From contig CAYWIJ010000003.1 in the NCBI GenBank assembly GCA_964458335.1, forward strand, positions 26,787 through 90,786: a DNA stretch of 64,000 nt, in the 5' to 3' direction. Below, piece by piece: positions 51,163 through 61,765 of this stretch; positions within the stretch are counted from its first letter, which is position 1, and every line of letters begins with the position of its first letter. The position numbers were made by a program, and so were the translations under genes. Under the pieces are notes generated by a model. It saw only the letters and a program-made list of their open reading frames with translations, was not told the DNA's origin and did no database searches. The stretch is from Aalborg-AAW-1 sp964458335. Lineage in GTDB: Bacteria; Patescibacteriota; Gracilibacteria; Absconditabacterales; Absconditicoccaceae.

Positions 51163-52920
51163 ATGATTAAAAAACTCTCATCCTTCATCATCTCAGCAAT
51201 GATGACTATAGGTTTCCTGGCTTCATCAACATTTGCTTCACTTCCATTTAATGATAGTAGATCTCTTACACTCAATAGTGGGGTACTTACCCTGTATATG
51301 GGTCAGAGCGGTTCTTCTTTCTATCTAGATTCCGTTAATATTAGTGGAAAACCGTTGAGCTGTGAGATTAAAGCAGGTACTATCTTGATTCAGAGAAATA
51401 ATTGTGATGATGCTTCTTTTTATTATAATGGATCTTCAGATATCAAAATCTATGTCCAATTAGATAATGACCAATGAACTTGGACTTACAATACCTCATC
51501 GAAGACTTTTACTGATGCTCGTAGAGGAACGCAAGATGTCACAGATTATGATGATGATCCTGTGTACACCAATGGTTATATTTCATTGTCAACCAATGGT
51601 TCTTCATTCGATTTGAGTGAATATATTGATCTGTCTGTAAGAGTATATAATGGTGCAGGGAATACTGATACTTCTAATCGTGATCAAATCAGATTTACTA
51701 TCCTTAAGCAATCTGGATCAGCATATTATAATGCTTCCTCTAGTGATTATTATCTCAAAAATACCTATTATACCTTTACTTCTTCTGATAGAGGATATGT
51801 AACACTGAGTAATTATCTGAGGTTTTATAATAGTGGAACCTATAAGATTCGTGTAGAAAATACTTCTACTGGTCGTACATCAGAGACAATTGTGTATATT
51901 GGGAATAGTGGTTCATCAAATAATAGCGTATATTCTCTAGGTGTAAGTGTTAGTAGAACTAATCCATCACTCAATCAGTATGTGGATACAACGGTGACGG
52001 CAAGAGATAGAAATGGGAATAGAGTATATACCTATATTGGAACTGTGAGATATGTGGTCGAAAAAAGAGATAATAATTCAAGTTTTTGGTACAGTGCATC
52101 AAGTTCTGATTATACTTTATCAGTATCGAGTAGATATATTTGACCAAATCAAAACTGAACGATCACCGTGTCAGATCATCTTCGTTTTCGTACGAATGGA
52201 AATTATAGATTAAGAGTGTATGATAGTGCTGATAGTTCTATCTCTGGATATCAAGAGTTTACGATAGGAAATTCTGGAGGATCAACGAGTAATAATAATG
52301 TCTATCGTTTTGTGGGGTCATTGTCGCCAAATATACCAGAATTATATGACAATATTTCTATGAATATACTTGCTAAAGATACAAATAATGCAACGGTGAC
52401 GAATATGTCTGATAGAGTAACAATTTCTTTAGAGAGAAAATTATTACCTACCTCAACTCTATGGACGAAAACAGTTCCTCTTACTACTTGTAAACTGAAT
52501 ATTACAAGTTATACGTTCAGTTCATCTGATTATGGACAAGTTAATCTCAATACTGTTGTAAGATGTACCAAAAAAGGATTCTACAGACTGAAAATCACGA
52601 ATGCTTACAATGAGAATGTAGTAGGGTATGTGTATTTTACGATTGTAGATACGAATGACTTTGTCAAGAATTTAGCTGGATTTACTAACTCACAGAGACA
52701 AGAAGTACAGGAAGAATATAGAACTTTTATGGCACAAGTGAATGAATGGGAAGCACAATATCCTAATTTGGCATATAATACGAAATGGAATACATTGTGG
52801 AAAAATTATTATAATGTACTCAATAAATTAGCGTATAATAAATCAGGAAGAGTAACTACTTATGCTGCATACGAAAAAATAAGAGATACCTTTATGAATT
52901 CGTTCTATACTATCAGATAG
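51163..52920 (+). CDS. Secreted protein with tandem Ig-like repeats
   Basis: 585 aa, ATG 51163, stop TAG. Signal peptide (KKLSSFIISAMMTIGFLASSTFA). Three similar domains of about 110-120 residues, each with a phrase like YTFTSSDRGYVTLSNYLRF / YTLSVSSRYI-TITVSDHLRF / YTFSSSDYGQVNLNTVVRC followed by GTYKIRVENTSTG, NYRLRVYDSADSS and FYRLKITNAYNENV, i.e. bacterial Ig-like strands. A helical C-terminal domain (FTNSQRQEVQEEYRTFMAQV) may bind the wall. TGA codons encode Gly. Likely surface adhesion. Confidence 0.75.
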
Positions 52921-52964
52921 GGGGGAGAAGTTGAGAGTGAAAAGTTAAGAACTAGATTTCCTAG

Positions 52965-52991
52965 AGGACGTGTACACGGCACGTCCTTTTT
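52965..52991 (+). terminator. Rho-independent terminator
   Basis: Stem AGGACGTG / CACGTCCT around TACACGG, then TTTTT, after the Ig-like protein gene. Confidence 0.75.
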
Positions 52992-53075
52992 ATGAAGACA
53001 TAATTCTTATTTGAATGGATAGGGAATTTGTCGAATCATCAATATATCTATCTTACTAATTCGCTACCTCACTAA

Positions 53076-53945
53076 CTAAAACCACTTTTTATACCTAAAA
53101 ACACAATACATCAAACCTCCTACTACAGACATCATAATGATGGTGATATAGAAATTTGATCAGGCAAATATATCATTGACTTCAAAATTCATACCAAATA
53201 CTCCAGTAATAAACGAGAGCGGGATGAAAATACTAGATATAATGGTGAGTGTTTTCATGATATTGTTTGCTCTAATGTTTTGGATAGCATTAGAAGTATC
53301 AGCAAGGATAGAAATATTTTCATACAGATAATTTATTTCCGATGACATTTGTTTGATCATATATGCAATCTGATGTGTTCTAACTGTCTCTGTCTCTTCG
53401 TCGGGATGATTGATGATCGTGAAGACTTGTTCAATTACTTCATTAAGAGGACTAATGGTACTTTTGAACATACCAATATTGAGTTTGAGTGCCATGATAT
53501 CTTGTATGATATCTTCAGTATATCCTTGATTTTCTAATGATTTGATTTTAAGCTGTTCAATGATACGTTCTAAACGATCGATGGTACAGCGAATATGAAT
53601 ATTAAGTTCCAAAATAAGACTATAGATAGTAGAATCATGTTCTTTTCTTTGTGCTTGTATATGAGATATGATATCATCCACAATGGGTTCATGAGCATTC
53701 GTAAGAATATAGAGATCACGATCACCTATCAATACATTACATTCAATGAGTTTAATAATCTGTTTTTTAGGTTCATAAATAGGTATGATCAGTACAAAAA
53801 GATCATGCTTATCATCATGTTCAATAATAGGATAATTATTATCTTGAGTAAGCAGTGAATATATTCTTGGACTTACTAGTTTTTTAAGAATCGTACTGCT
53901 CTTATCATTAGTAAGAATATCGCTGATATAGTGAAAATTTTTCAT
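53076..53945 (-). CDS. corA: CorA-like divalent cation transporter
   Basis: 289 aa. A long cytoplasmic helical domain (residues 1-230) is followed by a membrane helix ending in the CorA signature GMN (FITGVFGMNFE) and, after TGA 53160 as Gly, a second hydrophobic helix (SNFYITIIMMSVVGGLMYCVF) ending in a basic tail. CorA forms pentameric Mg2+ channels. Without UGA read-through the second helix is lost. Stop TAG. Confidence 0.85.
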
Positions 53946-54126
53946 AAAAGAAAGGAGGAATGAGTAAAGGGAGTAGAAGAAGTAACAAAGGTAGAAATGT
54001 ATGTGCTACTTTTTACTCTGCTACTTTTTGTGTTTAGTCAATTATATTCTGATTATTCGACCTTGCAAAAAAGAGGTTAACTTTATATAATAGTCTATTG
54101 CTATTTTAGTTTTTGTGGATATAGGT

Positions 54127-55059
54127 ATGATTGTTGTTAAACAGCCACAGTTCACTTGGATTCATCTCAAGAATGCCACTAAAGCAGATATAGAAAATAT
54201 TCAGCAAGAATATGATTTCCATGAATTGATTAGAGAAGATCTTTTAGAATTAAGTGGAGAAAATAAGGTCGATTATTTTGAAGATGATCAAGCGATAACT
54301 ATCTTGATAAATTTTCCTAAATATGAAATGAGAGCAGAAAGATATCTTCACAATCCATTCGTGATCATTGTGTCAGATAAATATGTACTTTCTATTTCAA
54401 AACATAATTCTAAACATATCGATGATTTGGCGAAAAAGGCACAAGAAAAACAATACTTAGAAGGTGATGATAGTACACCTACATTTGATCTCGTATATGA
54501 TATTATCGATACGATGTATGATAAGTCAGTAAAGGGATTAGCTAAAGCCTCACAAGATGTAGTAAGACTTCAAGACCATATTGGGACGAGGAGTACTGAT
54601 AAGAATGTCTTAGAAGAAATTATGGATAGAAAAATTAATATGATTACTTTACAACATATTTTTCGTCCTCAAAGACAGACCTTACATGAATTTAAACAGA
54701 TACTCAAAAAAGTACTTCGTACCGATGAAGATGAAGTAGAGGACGCAAAACTCTATATGGAGGATCTGGATTCAAAGTTGGATAAAATATTGGACAATAT
54801 CTCTCTTAATTATGAATCATTGAAATCATTGGCTGAAACCTATGGTGATATGATTGATTTGCAGACTAATAAAAACATTTCTCGTCTGACGATGGTGACT
54901 GTTGGTACAGGATTGATGAGTGTGTTAGCGGGTTTGTATGGTATGAATGTTGCTCTTCCTTGAGAGCATAATATCTATATGTTTTGGATTATTATAGCAT
55001 GTGGATGTGTCGCTATGGGATTGGGGTATATTATCCTTAGAAAAAAGAGGATGGTATAA
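54127..55059 (+). CDS. corA: CorA-like divalent cation transporter (second copy)
   Basis: 310 aa from ATG 54127 (a GTG at 54115 is an alternative). Helical cytoplasmic part with VRLQDHIGTRSTDKN, LLEIMD-like Asp/Glu-rich helices, then GTGLMSVLAGLYGMNVALP with the GMN motif, TGA as Gly, and a final helix (WIIIACGCVAMGLGYIIL). Divergent from the minus-strand CorA with a 181-bp spacer. The two copies share topology but are clearly different in sequence. Stop TAA. Confidence 0.85.
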
Positions 55060-55083
55060 ATTCGTACTCTGTTTATGAGATAG

Positions 55084-56067
55084 AATGCTACAAAATACGG
55101 TGACTACGATTCGCACAACAATACTTGTGCACAGATTCCTCACTGTGGCTCCGCTGATGGAACTACTATACCATCAGCTCCTGCTGGTAATACACTATGT
55201 ACTGCTGGCTCTCCATCTCCTGTATCTGGAACCTGACCTTGGACTTGGTCTTGTACTAATGGTGATCTTATCGCTGAATGTTCTGCTGATGTAACACCTC
55301 CTTCCGAAACATACCATTGGCAAGCTCAATATAACCAATGAGCATGTACTTGGGATATGGGAGGTATCTATAATGATCAAGGAGTAAGAATAAATTATTT
55401 TGGTGACCCTTATGATTGGAATGCTACTACTGGATCTTCGTATTATGGATATCCAACTAATATCTATCATAGTGCAGGATGTGCTAAACTATCTTGAATT
55501 CCATCATCATGGAAAGGTACTATTTCATGTCCAACTGTTGCAACAAGTCCTAATACCATATATACTATATACAAACCTTATATTCCTGATGGAGTATGGT
55601 ATGAGATCACAATAACGCACAACGGCTGAACTCATACTATAACAGATGTCCAACCTATGGGATATGAAAAAACTGCCACTACCACAACTTCATATATTTG
55701 TGTAAATAGCAGTGGAACTCAAGTAAGTGATACGTATTGTACATCTCCAAAACCTAATGATGATGGAAATGAGGATACACAAGAGTGTGAAATACAACCT
55801 GCACAATGTGGAACAGGATGAGCTTATACATTCCCTTCTCCAACCGCAAGTATGGATCCAAGAAATCCTCTCTTATGTACTTATGGATCAGCAATACCAT
55901 TGCCATTGTGAAGTAATCCTCCGTCTATACTTCCATCGGTTCAAAATTGAAATTTTATTTGAGCAAATTCTCGACTATGTAGATCATCAGATGGTAGCCA
56001 AGTAACTTGTTCAGCAAATATTACTTGTAGTTATTATGGTTCTAGTTGATTAAGTTACTGTTCATAA
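55084..56067 (+). CDS. Cys-rich surface-protein fragment without start (candidate silent cassette)
   Basis: The frame runs from just after TAG 55081 to TAA 56065 (327 aa) with TGA as Gly, but has no ATG or signal peptide at its start. Sequence begins YGDYDSHNNTCAQIPHCG and is rich in Cys, Thr and Gly pairs. The same boundary (HNNTCAQIP) starts the ORF at 57794, and CAQIP recurs in the large gene on the minus strand, so this seems to be a copied module of a bigger protein rather than an independent gene. Confidence 0.6.
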
Positions 56068-56083
56068 TATATCTTTGAACTTC

Positions 56084-56109
56084 AAAAAATCCCCAATTGG
56101 GGATTTTTT
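56084..56109. terminator. Palindromic terminator, copy 1
   Basis: A-tract, CCCCAATTGGGG core, T-tract: a perfectly symmetrical 26-bp palindrome between the convergent cassette and lysS, able to stop transcription on both strands. Identical to the copy at 59139. Confidence 0.85.
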
Positions 56110-57710
56110 TATTCTTCTTCAGATGGAGTAATGTGATTGGGTTTCGTCATAGGAAAGAGAATGACATCACGGATATTAGGTTGTTCAGTAAGCATTGCTA
56201 AGATACGATCAATACCCATCCCTCGTCCAGATTGTGGCGGCATCCCATATTCCATAGCCAGGACAAACTCATCATCTGATTTGGTAGCTTCTTCATCTCC
56301 ACGATTGAGAGCATCAGCTTGAGCATCGAAATTTGCTTGCAGTTCTACTGGATCGACAAGTTCACTATAGGCTTTCAGGATTTCCCATCCATTCACGATG
56401 GCTTGGAACTGTTCAACGATCATCGGATTAGTATCAGATGTACGAGCAAGTGGTTGCATCGTCTTAGGATAATTGTAGATGAATGCAGGTCAGATAATTT
56501 TTGGTCTCGTTACTTTCTTATAGAGATAATCGATCATCGTAGCTGTTCCTTGTTTTTCTATCCCTACTCGTGTAAATCATTTAGAGAGAATCAACGCACG
56601 CAACGCATCTTCATCTTCTGGTCAATATTGTGCTACATCGATATCACTATCTTCGAATATTCTCGCCACGTAGTCAATACGTTCCCATGTCTGTCAGAAA
56701 TGTACTTGTTGTATTGCTCCATTTTTATCTGCGACTTGTATCGTTCTCTTGAGTTCTGGTAGTTGATCAAACAGATAGTTAAAGAGTTTCTCAGTAAAGA
56801 CCATATTATGCTCATAATTTCGATAGGTTGCATAATGTTCTATGACAAGAAATTCTTGATGATGACTAGGGTCTGACCCTTCATTACGGAAATTTTTTCC
56901 AATCTCAAACACCTTCTCTAACCCACCTACTGTTGCCATTTTTAAAGCAATTTCAGGTGCAATACGCAGATACATGTCAGTGTCAAAATCATGATGATGA
57001 CTTACAAAGGGTTGAGCAGCTGCTCCAGAAGCACTATTTCCAAGGATAGGAGTATCAAGTTCCATAAATCCTTGTGATCGATAAAATTCTCTCATCGTCC
57101 TAATAAATTTACTTCTGAGTTTCATTCTCTCAAGACTGTCATCATTGAAGATCATATCCAGATATCTTTGTCTATACGCAGTCTCAGCATTATCCTCACC
57201 GATCCCATGAAACTTATCACCTAATGGTCTAATAGCTTTCGAAAGAAGTTGGTATTCTGACACGAAGAGCGTAAGTTCTCCCTTGTGAGTGACGAAGAGT
57301 TCTCACTTCACCCCAATATAGTCTCCCACATCAAGCATTTTATCCACAAATCGATAATCAAATGACTTTGTTGTCTCTCACATCAGTGCTTTCTCCTGAC
57401 CATTGGGTGGAGTGAGGAGTGTACTCTGTTGGTATTCAAACATCAATTGTATCATCCCTGTCTCATCTTTCAACTGTCAGAACGAAAGTTTTCCACTTAT
57501 TCTTTTCAACATAAGACGACCAGCGATACTGATAGTATTTTTTGGTCATGCTATAATCTCATCAATAGGACGAAGAGTAGATTGATCTTTCCTTTTCAAG
57601 TCTTGTATGAGAGTAGTTTGATCCCATGTTTGAGCAAAAGGTACAATACCCAGATCACGAAGAGTTTGAATTTTTCCTTTACGGATATCATATTCTGATA
57701 GACGATTCAT
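56109..57710 (-). CDS. lysS: Lysyl-tRNA synthetase, class II
   Basis: 533 aa, ATG 57708-57710, stop TAA at 56109. OB domain (SIAGRLMLKRISGKL), motif 2 FRNEGSDPSHHQEF, and motif 3 PPQSGRGMGIDRILAML are typical of bacterial LysRS-II. TGA encodes Gly at several sites in the middle (QVHFGQTWERID; SKGFTRVG), so the standard code breaks it. Catalyses charging of tRNA-Lys. Confidence 0.95.
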
Positions 57711-57793
57711 GATTATATTCTCCAAGTTAAAATAGTGATAGTATGGTAGTGATTTTCATCATAAAAACAATAAATAGTTTTCATAAGAAAACT

Positions 57794-58534
57794 ATGAATG
57801 ATATGCACAACAATACTTGTGCACAGATTCCAGATACGTATTCTTGGGTAACTGATGAACGATCTGAGTGTTCTAATAACCAACAAACTCGTGATGTCTA
57901 CTGTACTAAGAACGGTTCCTATTCTGCTGATGAAAGCTGATGTATTGCGAATGCTTGACCGAAACCTGATACTACTCAACAAGCAAATTGTGGAACTTGA
58001 GATCCTGTGTGTAATTTAGAACTCTGACCTCAAGTAGATCCAGAACGTGATACATTATGTTTAGTATGAGATCCTCGAAACCGAAGGTTAAAAGATACTT
58101 GAGGAGGAGGGTCACAATGGGACTGTATAGTTTCTGGTAGAGATGTACAATGTAGTAATTATCTATACTATAAGATAGTTGTTGTTGATAGTTCTAGAGA
58201 GTTTTCTGATACAGAGTGTGATGATAATGGATCATCGTGATGATGTCAATGAGGTAACTTCCCTATTGGTTGATCAACTTATTATTTTGCTTGTCCATTG
58301 ACTAGTGGTGGCTGGGAAGATGATCCATATTATGGTGCATTATGTTATCCTTTAGGTAGTTCTATAAATATCGTTGTAAATGCAGGACAAGCAAATATAC
58401 AAGATTTTGAATCTATTCAAGAACTCCCTTATTCACCAATGCCAAGAAGTCAATTAGGTAATCCTATAGCACGGCAGGCTGATAGAGTTTATGTGACAGA
58501 GACAGAAACTCTCATTAAAATGTATAATTACTAA
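57794..58534 (+). CDS. Cys-rich surface-protein cassette, no signal peptide
   Basis: 246 aa with about a dozen TGA as Gly, ATG 57794, stop TAA. It starts directly at MNDMHNNTCAQIPDTYSW with no signal peptide, so as it stands it would not be exported. Bases 57815-57975 are near-identical, inverted, to 59808-59968 inside the large surface protein gene. The C-terminal half (GGWEDDPYYGALCYPLG, RVYVTETETL) differs. Interpreted as a variant 3' module or silent cassette. Confidence 0.6.
57815..57975 (+). repeat. 161-bp inverted repeat, copy 1
   Basis: Same sequence as the reverse complement of 59808-59968; I find two mismatches over 161 bp by eye. Begins with the CTTGTGCACAG boundary. Confidence 0.8.
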
Positions 58535-58564
58535 CAATATGTTTTTATTATTAAACCTAGAAAG

Positions 58565-58586
58565 AATCCCCGATTGGGGATTTTTT
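58565..58586. terminator. Palindromic terminator, diverged copy
   Basis: AATCCCCGATTGGGGATT followed by TTTT; one base different from the copies at 56084 and 59139. Follows the cassette ORF at 57794. Confidence 0.8.
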
Positions 58587-58617
58587 GAAAAAAGAAAAAC
58601 AGGTCTTCAACCAGTTT

Positions 58618-59000
58618 CTACTTCAGCTTTTTCATTGCAGGATTTTCGAGGAGTGATTTCATTTGGGTGATGGCTACTTTATTGAGCTGGATCAGGCGTT
58701 CGCTTTGTTCTAAACCTTGTTGTATAAGCAAAGCGTTGATACTCTCCATATTACTCAATACGACCAATTGCTCCAAGGGGGGTCGAAATCGACCCCTTTA
58801 AAATCGGGGTTGTTCAATTGCTCCCACAAACCAAGAAATTCAATAGTAGCACGGGAATGCATCCAGTTTTTTACTACATCTTTAGGTTCGGTGGGATTCT
58901 TAAACCTCGCAATATCCGTCAGCGAAATAAAATCTTCTTTTTTATCTTCGTATAAAACAATATCAATACCTTGTACTTCTATTTTCTGATTTTTTGCCAT
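58618..59000 (-). pseudogene. KilA-N domain protein with internal deletion
   Basis: Begins MAKNQKIEVQGIDIVLY with EDFISLTDIARFKNP, NWMHSRATIEFLGLWEQL and NPDFKGVDF, the KilA-N DNA-binding domain found in phage, viral and RhuM-type genes. After DFDPPW the frame diverges to a stop, while the usual C-terminal (SINALLIQQGLEQSERLI, AITQMKSLLENP) continues in another frame, as if the middle of the domain had been deleted. No UGA is needed. Confidence 0.7.
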
Positions 59001-59138
59001 AGTCGATTGTTGTTATCACATAAAATTATTGCTTCTCAATTGCCCCGAATTCGGAGTAATTAAATACTTCATCAAATATAGGGGATTCTCTGAAAAAATC
59101 AAGTAGCTGGTAACGATAAATCTGGACAACAACTATCT

Positions 59139-59164
59139 AAAAAATCCCCAATTGGGGATTTTTT
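59139..59164. terminator. Palindromic terminator, copy 2
   Basis: Same symmetrical A-tract/CCCCAATTGGGG/T-tract palindrome as at 56084. Positioned downstream of the minus-strand surface gene (stop 59213). Confidence 0.85.
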
Positions 59165-59212
59165 AGACTTTATAATATTGAAAGTATGGTCTACAAAATA
59201 TCATAGATAGAA

Positions 59213-61617
59213 TTAGATATCGAGACAGAGTACTTGTACGCCGTGTCTCATTTTACATTTGAATGCTCATCATAGACTGTTGTATTCAAGTTCTTCACAT
59301 CACATTGAACAATTATTTTGTACTGTTTCTCAACAAGTCACAACATTATTACCTTCAGCAGATGTACAATTCCATTGGCTATACGAACCATTGTATCGTT
59401 GAACTTGAGGATTACCAACAGTTCCATATGCAGATAGATAGTTACTGGCGATACCATATTTACAGAGTTTAGGATTTCTATTTCCCATAAGAATATCTGC
59501 AAGCGTCATAGAAGCTGTAGAACCCTGAGTAGCATTTGGGTTATAGGTTCCACATTCTGCTAAATGTTTTGTCTCTCCACACAATACTGAATCATTGCCG
59601 TTGACACATACTCGGATTCCTTCTCAAGCAATCGCTCGTCTAGCGTCTTTTTCAACAATATAAGTATAATTAGGTAATTGTCGTTCCCATCAAAACGACC
59701 AGTTTCGTGTGAACTCGGACTCATCGCTTGGATGGGTATATCCGTTATTACATGCTCCATAACTCGTTCCACAAACTGGTCATGTCGTAGGACAATTTGC
59801 TGGTTGCGTAGTATCAGGTTTCGGTCAAGCATTCGCAATACATCAGCTTTCATCAGCAGAATAGGAACCGTTCTTAGTACAGTAGACATCACGAGTTTGT
59901 TGATTATTAGAACACTCAGATCGTTCATCAGTTACCCAAGAATAGGTATCTGGAATCTGTGCACAAGTAGAAGTAGACTCATCCCATGTACTACCAGTTT
60001 CACAAGTGAAAGTACAGATACTAGGAGTAGTACTATAGCTCCATGTTCCATTGTGTTGCGGATTCCATTGTTGTGTTCCTGGATTCCATGTTTGTGTCCA
60101 AGAAGTACCGTTATTTGGTACCATAGGACTACTAGGAACTGGAAGAGCACAATATGCTGTCTTTGTACACGCTTCTGGTTGAGGTTGTGTGGTAAGAGGA
60201 GTGCCACAATAACTATTATCTACGATATTTTCATCATTATCTTTACAAGTGGCTGTACGAGTTTGAGTTTCTTGAGGACAAGCTCCTTCCCAAGGTCCAT
60301 AATCCCAATGATATGTTGGATTCTGTGCACAATACCCATTGTTCCAATAGAAACCTGATTGGCATTGGTAAGTACAGGTTCAAGGCGTAAGACTGTATGT
60401 CCAAGGATAATCTTCTGTTCTCGGAGTGAAATATGATCCATCTCGTGTGGTTTGCCAGGTGGTAACACCATTACTTATGGCATGAGGCACGGTTAAGTTT
60501 GCACAACTTGCTGAGTTGGTATCTGCGACACAGGCAGAACTATTCCAAGTATAGTGATCCGCACATTTGAAGCGACATTCGCTATCAGACGGTGTCGTAT
60601 TATAGACGGGTACAGTAGTAGGAACCCAATTTCCACCAGTATAAGTCTGTTGGATTTCTTCGACCGTATTATAAAGAGCATGGTCTGGAAGTTCTCCACA
60701 AGCGGATCGTATTTCTGTGACTGGTGTACTCATCGTACAAACTTGGCAGTCTACACTAAATCAACGATTCGATTTATTCCAAGCGAAGAACTGAGATACG
60801 ATATCATTGGTATACCAAGCTCATCGGGAAGGATCAATGGAATCTACCCGAAATGAAGTACCCGGTACGATTGGAACAAATGCTGAAGGGTTTGTAATTT
60901 TGGAATTCCATTTCTGAGCAGTACATCAGTAGAACGCTCAAGCCAGTCTGACCTGAGATCCTCCGCCTCCCTGACCTTGTCTTCCNNNNNNNNNNAACTT
61001 GACTCACCTAATACTAAGGCAGATGCAGGTTTTCTGTATTGCACTTGCTGAGGGACAGGAACCAGCGTCGTATGCCCTTTAATTGTTCGTAGGGTTTTCG
61101 CTTGGTTGGTAATCGTAACTTGGAGATATTGCATAGGCGATACCACTCCGCTGAACGAATAACTGTCACCTGCCACATATCTGATTCCATTCTGAACAGT
61201 ATCATCTTCGTGCTGTCCTACATCATCATAATCGGCATTGAGGAGCAGGGCAATATCATTGCCTTCTAAAGTGAAGCTGTCATTAAGTCTGTAATGGTTA
61301 ATATTCAACGGGTTATATTCTACACAGGAAGTGATTTGGTATGGAGCAGAACAGGTTGCAGTTGAACCACCATTTTGTCAGGCACATGACCAGTTATAAT
61401 AACCGTTTACATCCGGTGCCGTTCAAAAATAGGACGGAGTACCTGCATTACAAAGCTCTGTAGGGAACGATGATGTCGGTACACCAATCGCATACCCACA
61501 ATCACCATTGATGATGGCAGGATCAACTGGGTGAACTGGTGCTGCGTAGGTGTCCGAACCTTGTATCAGTATTCCCAGAGATACAACCGTGAGAAGTGTA
61601 AATAAAAGTTTTTTCAT
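59213..61617 (-). CDS. Large Cys-rich secreted surface protein, interrupted by a scaffold gap
   Basis: ATG 61615-61617 with a signal peptide (KKLLFTLLTVVSLGILIQGSDTYAAP). The first frame holds to the 10-N gap at 60986-60995; left of it, one frame with UGA as Gly runs to TAA 59213. If the gap is resolved this is one protein of about 800 aa. Many Cys, Trp and Thr, and repeated units (TYSWVTDERSECSNN, CGETVQNNC, CQSGFYWNNGYCAQ) recall multi-Cys repeats such as EGF/TIL-like domains in secreted adhesins. The segment 59808-59968 is an inverted copy of part of the ORF at 57794. Confidence 0.7.
59808..59968 (-). repeat. 161-bp inverted repeat, copy 2
   Basis: Reverse complement of 57815-57975, located inside the coding region of the large surface gene. 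Confidence 0.8.
60986..60995. other. Assembly gap (10 N)
   Basis: Scaffold spacer inside the surface protein gene; its true length is unknown and the reading frame differs on the two sides. Confidence 0.95.
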
Positions 61618-61641
61618 GTTGTGTGGTGGAGATAAAAAGTG

Positions 61642-61745
61642 AACCTCACCCCAACCCCTCTCCTAACAGAGAGGGACTCTCGTCTTTGTGGTCATTCCTC
61701 TCTGTCAAGATGAATTCGGAATGAAAAGACGGCACGGGAATGAGA
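61642..61745. repeat. Palindromic repeat block
   Basis: Starts with CCTCACCCCAACCCCTC, continues with TCCTAACAGAGAGGG, then CATTCCTCTC and GAATGAGAGGG words that pair with each other. Shares its first part with the in-gene repeat at 35320. It lies between the surface gene and the S74 gene. Confidence 0.55.
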
Positions 61746-61765
61746 GGGAGCTATAGTTTAGAGTA

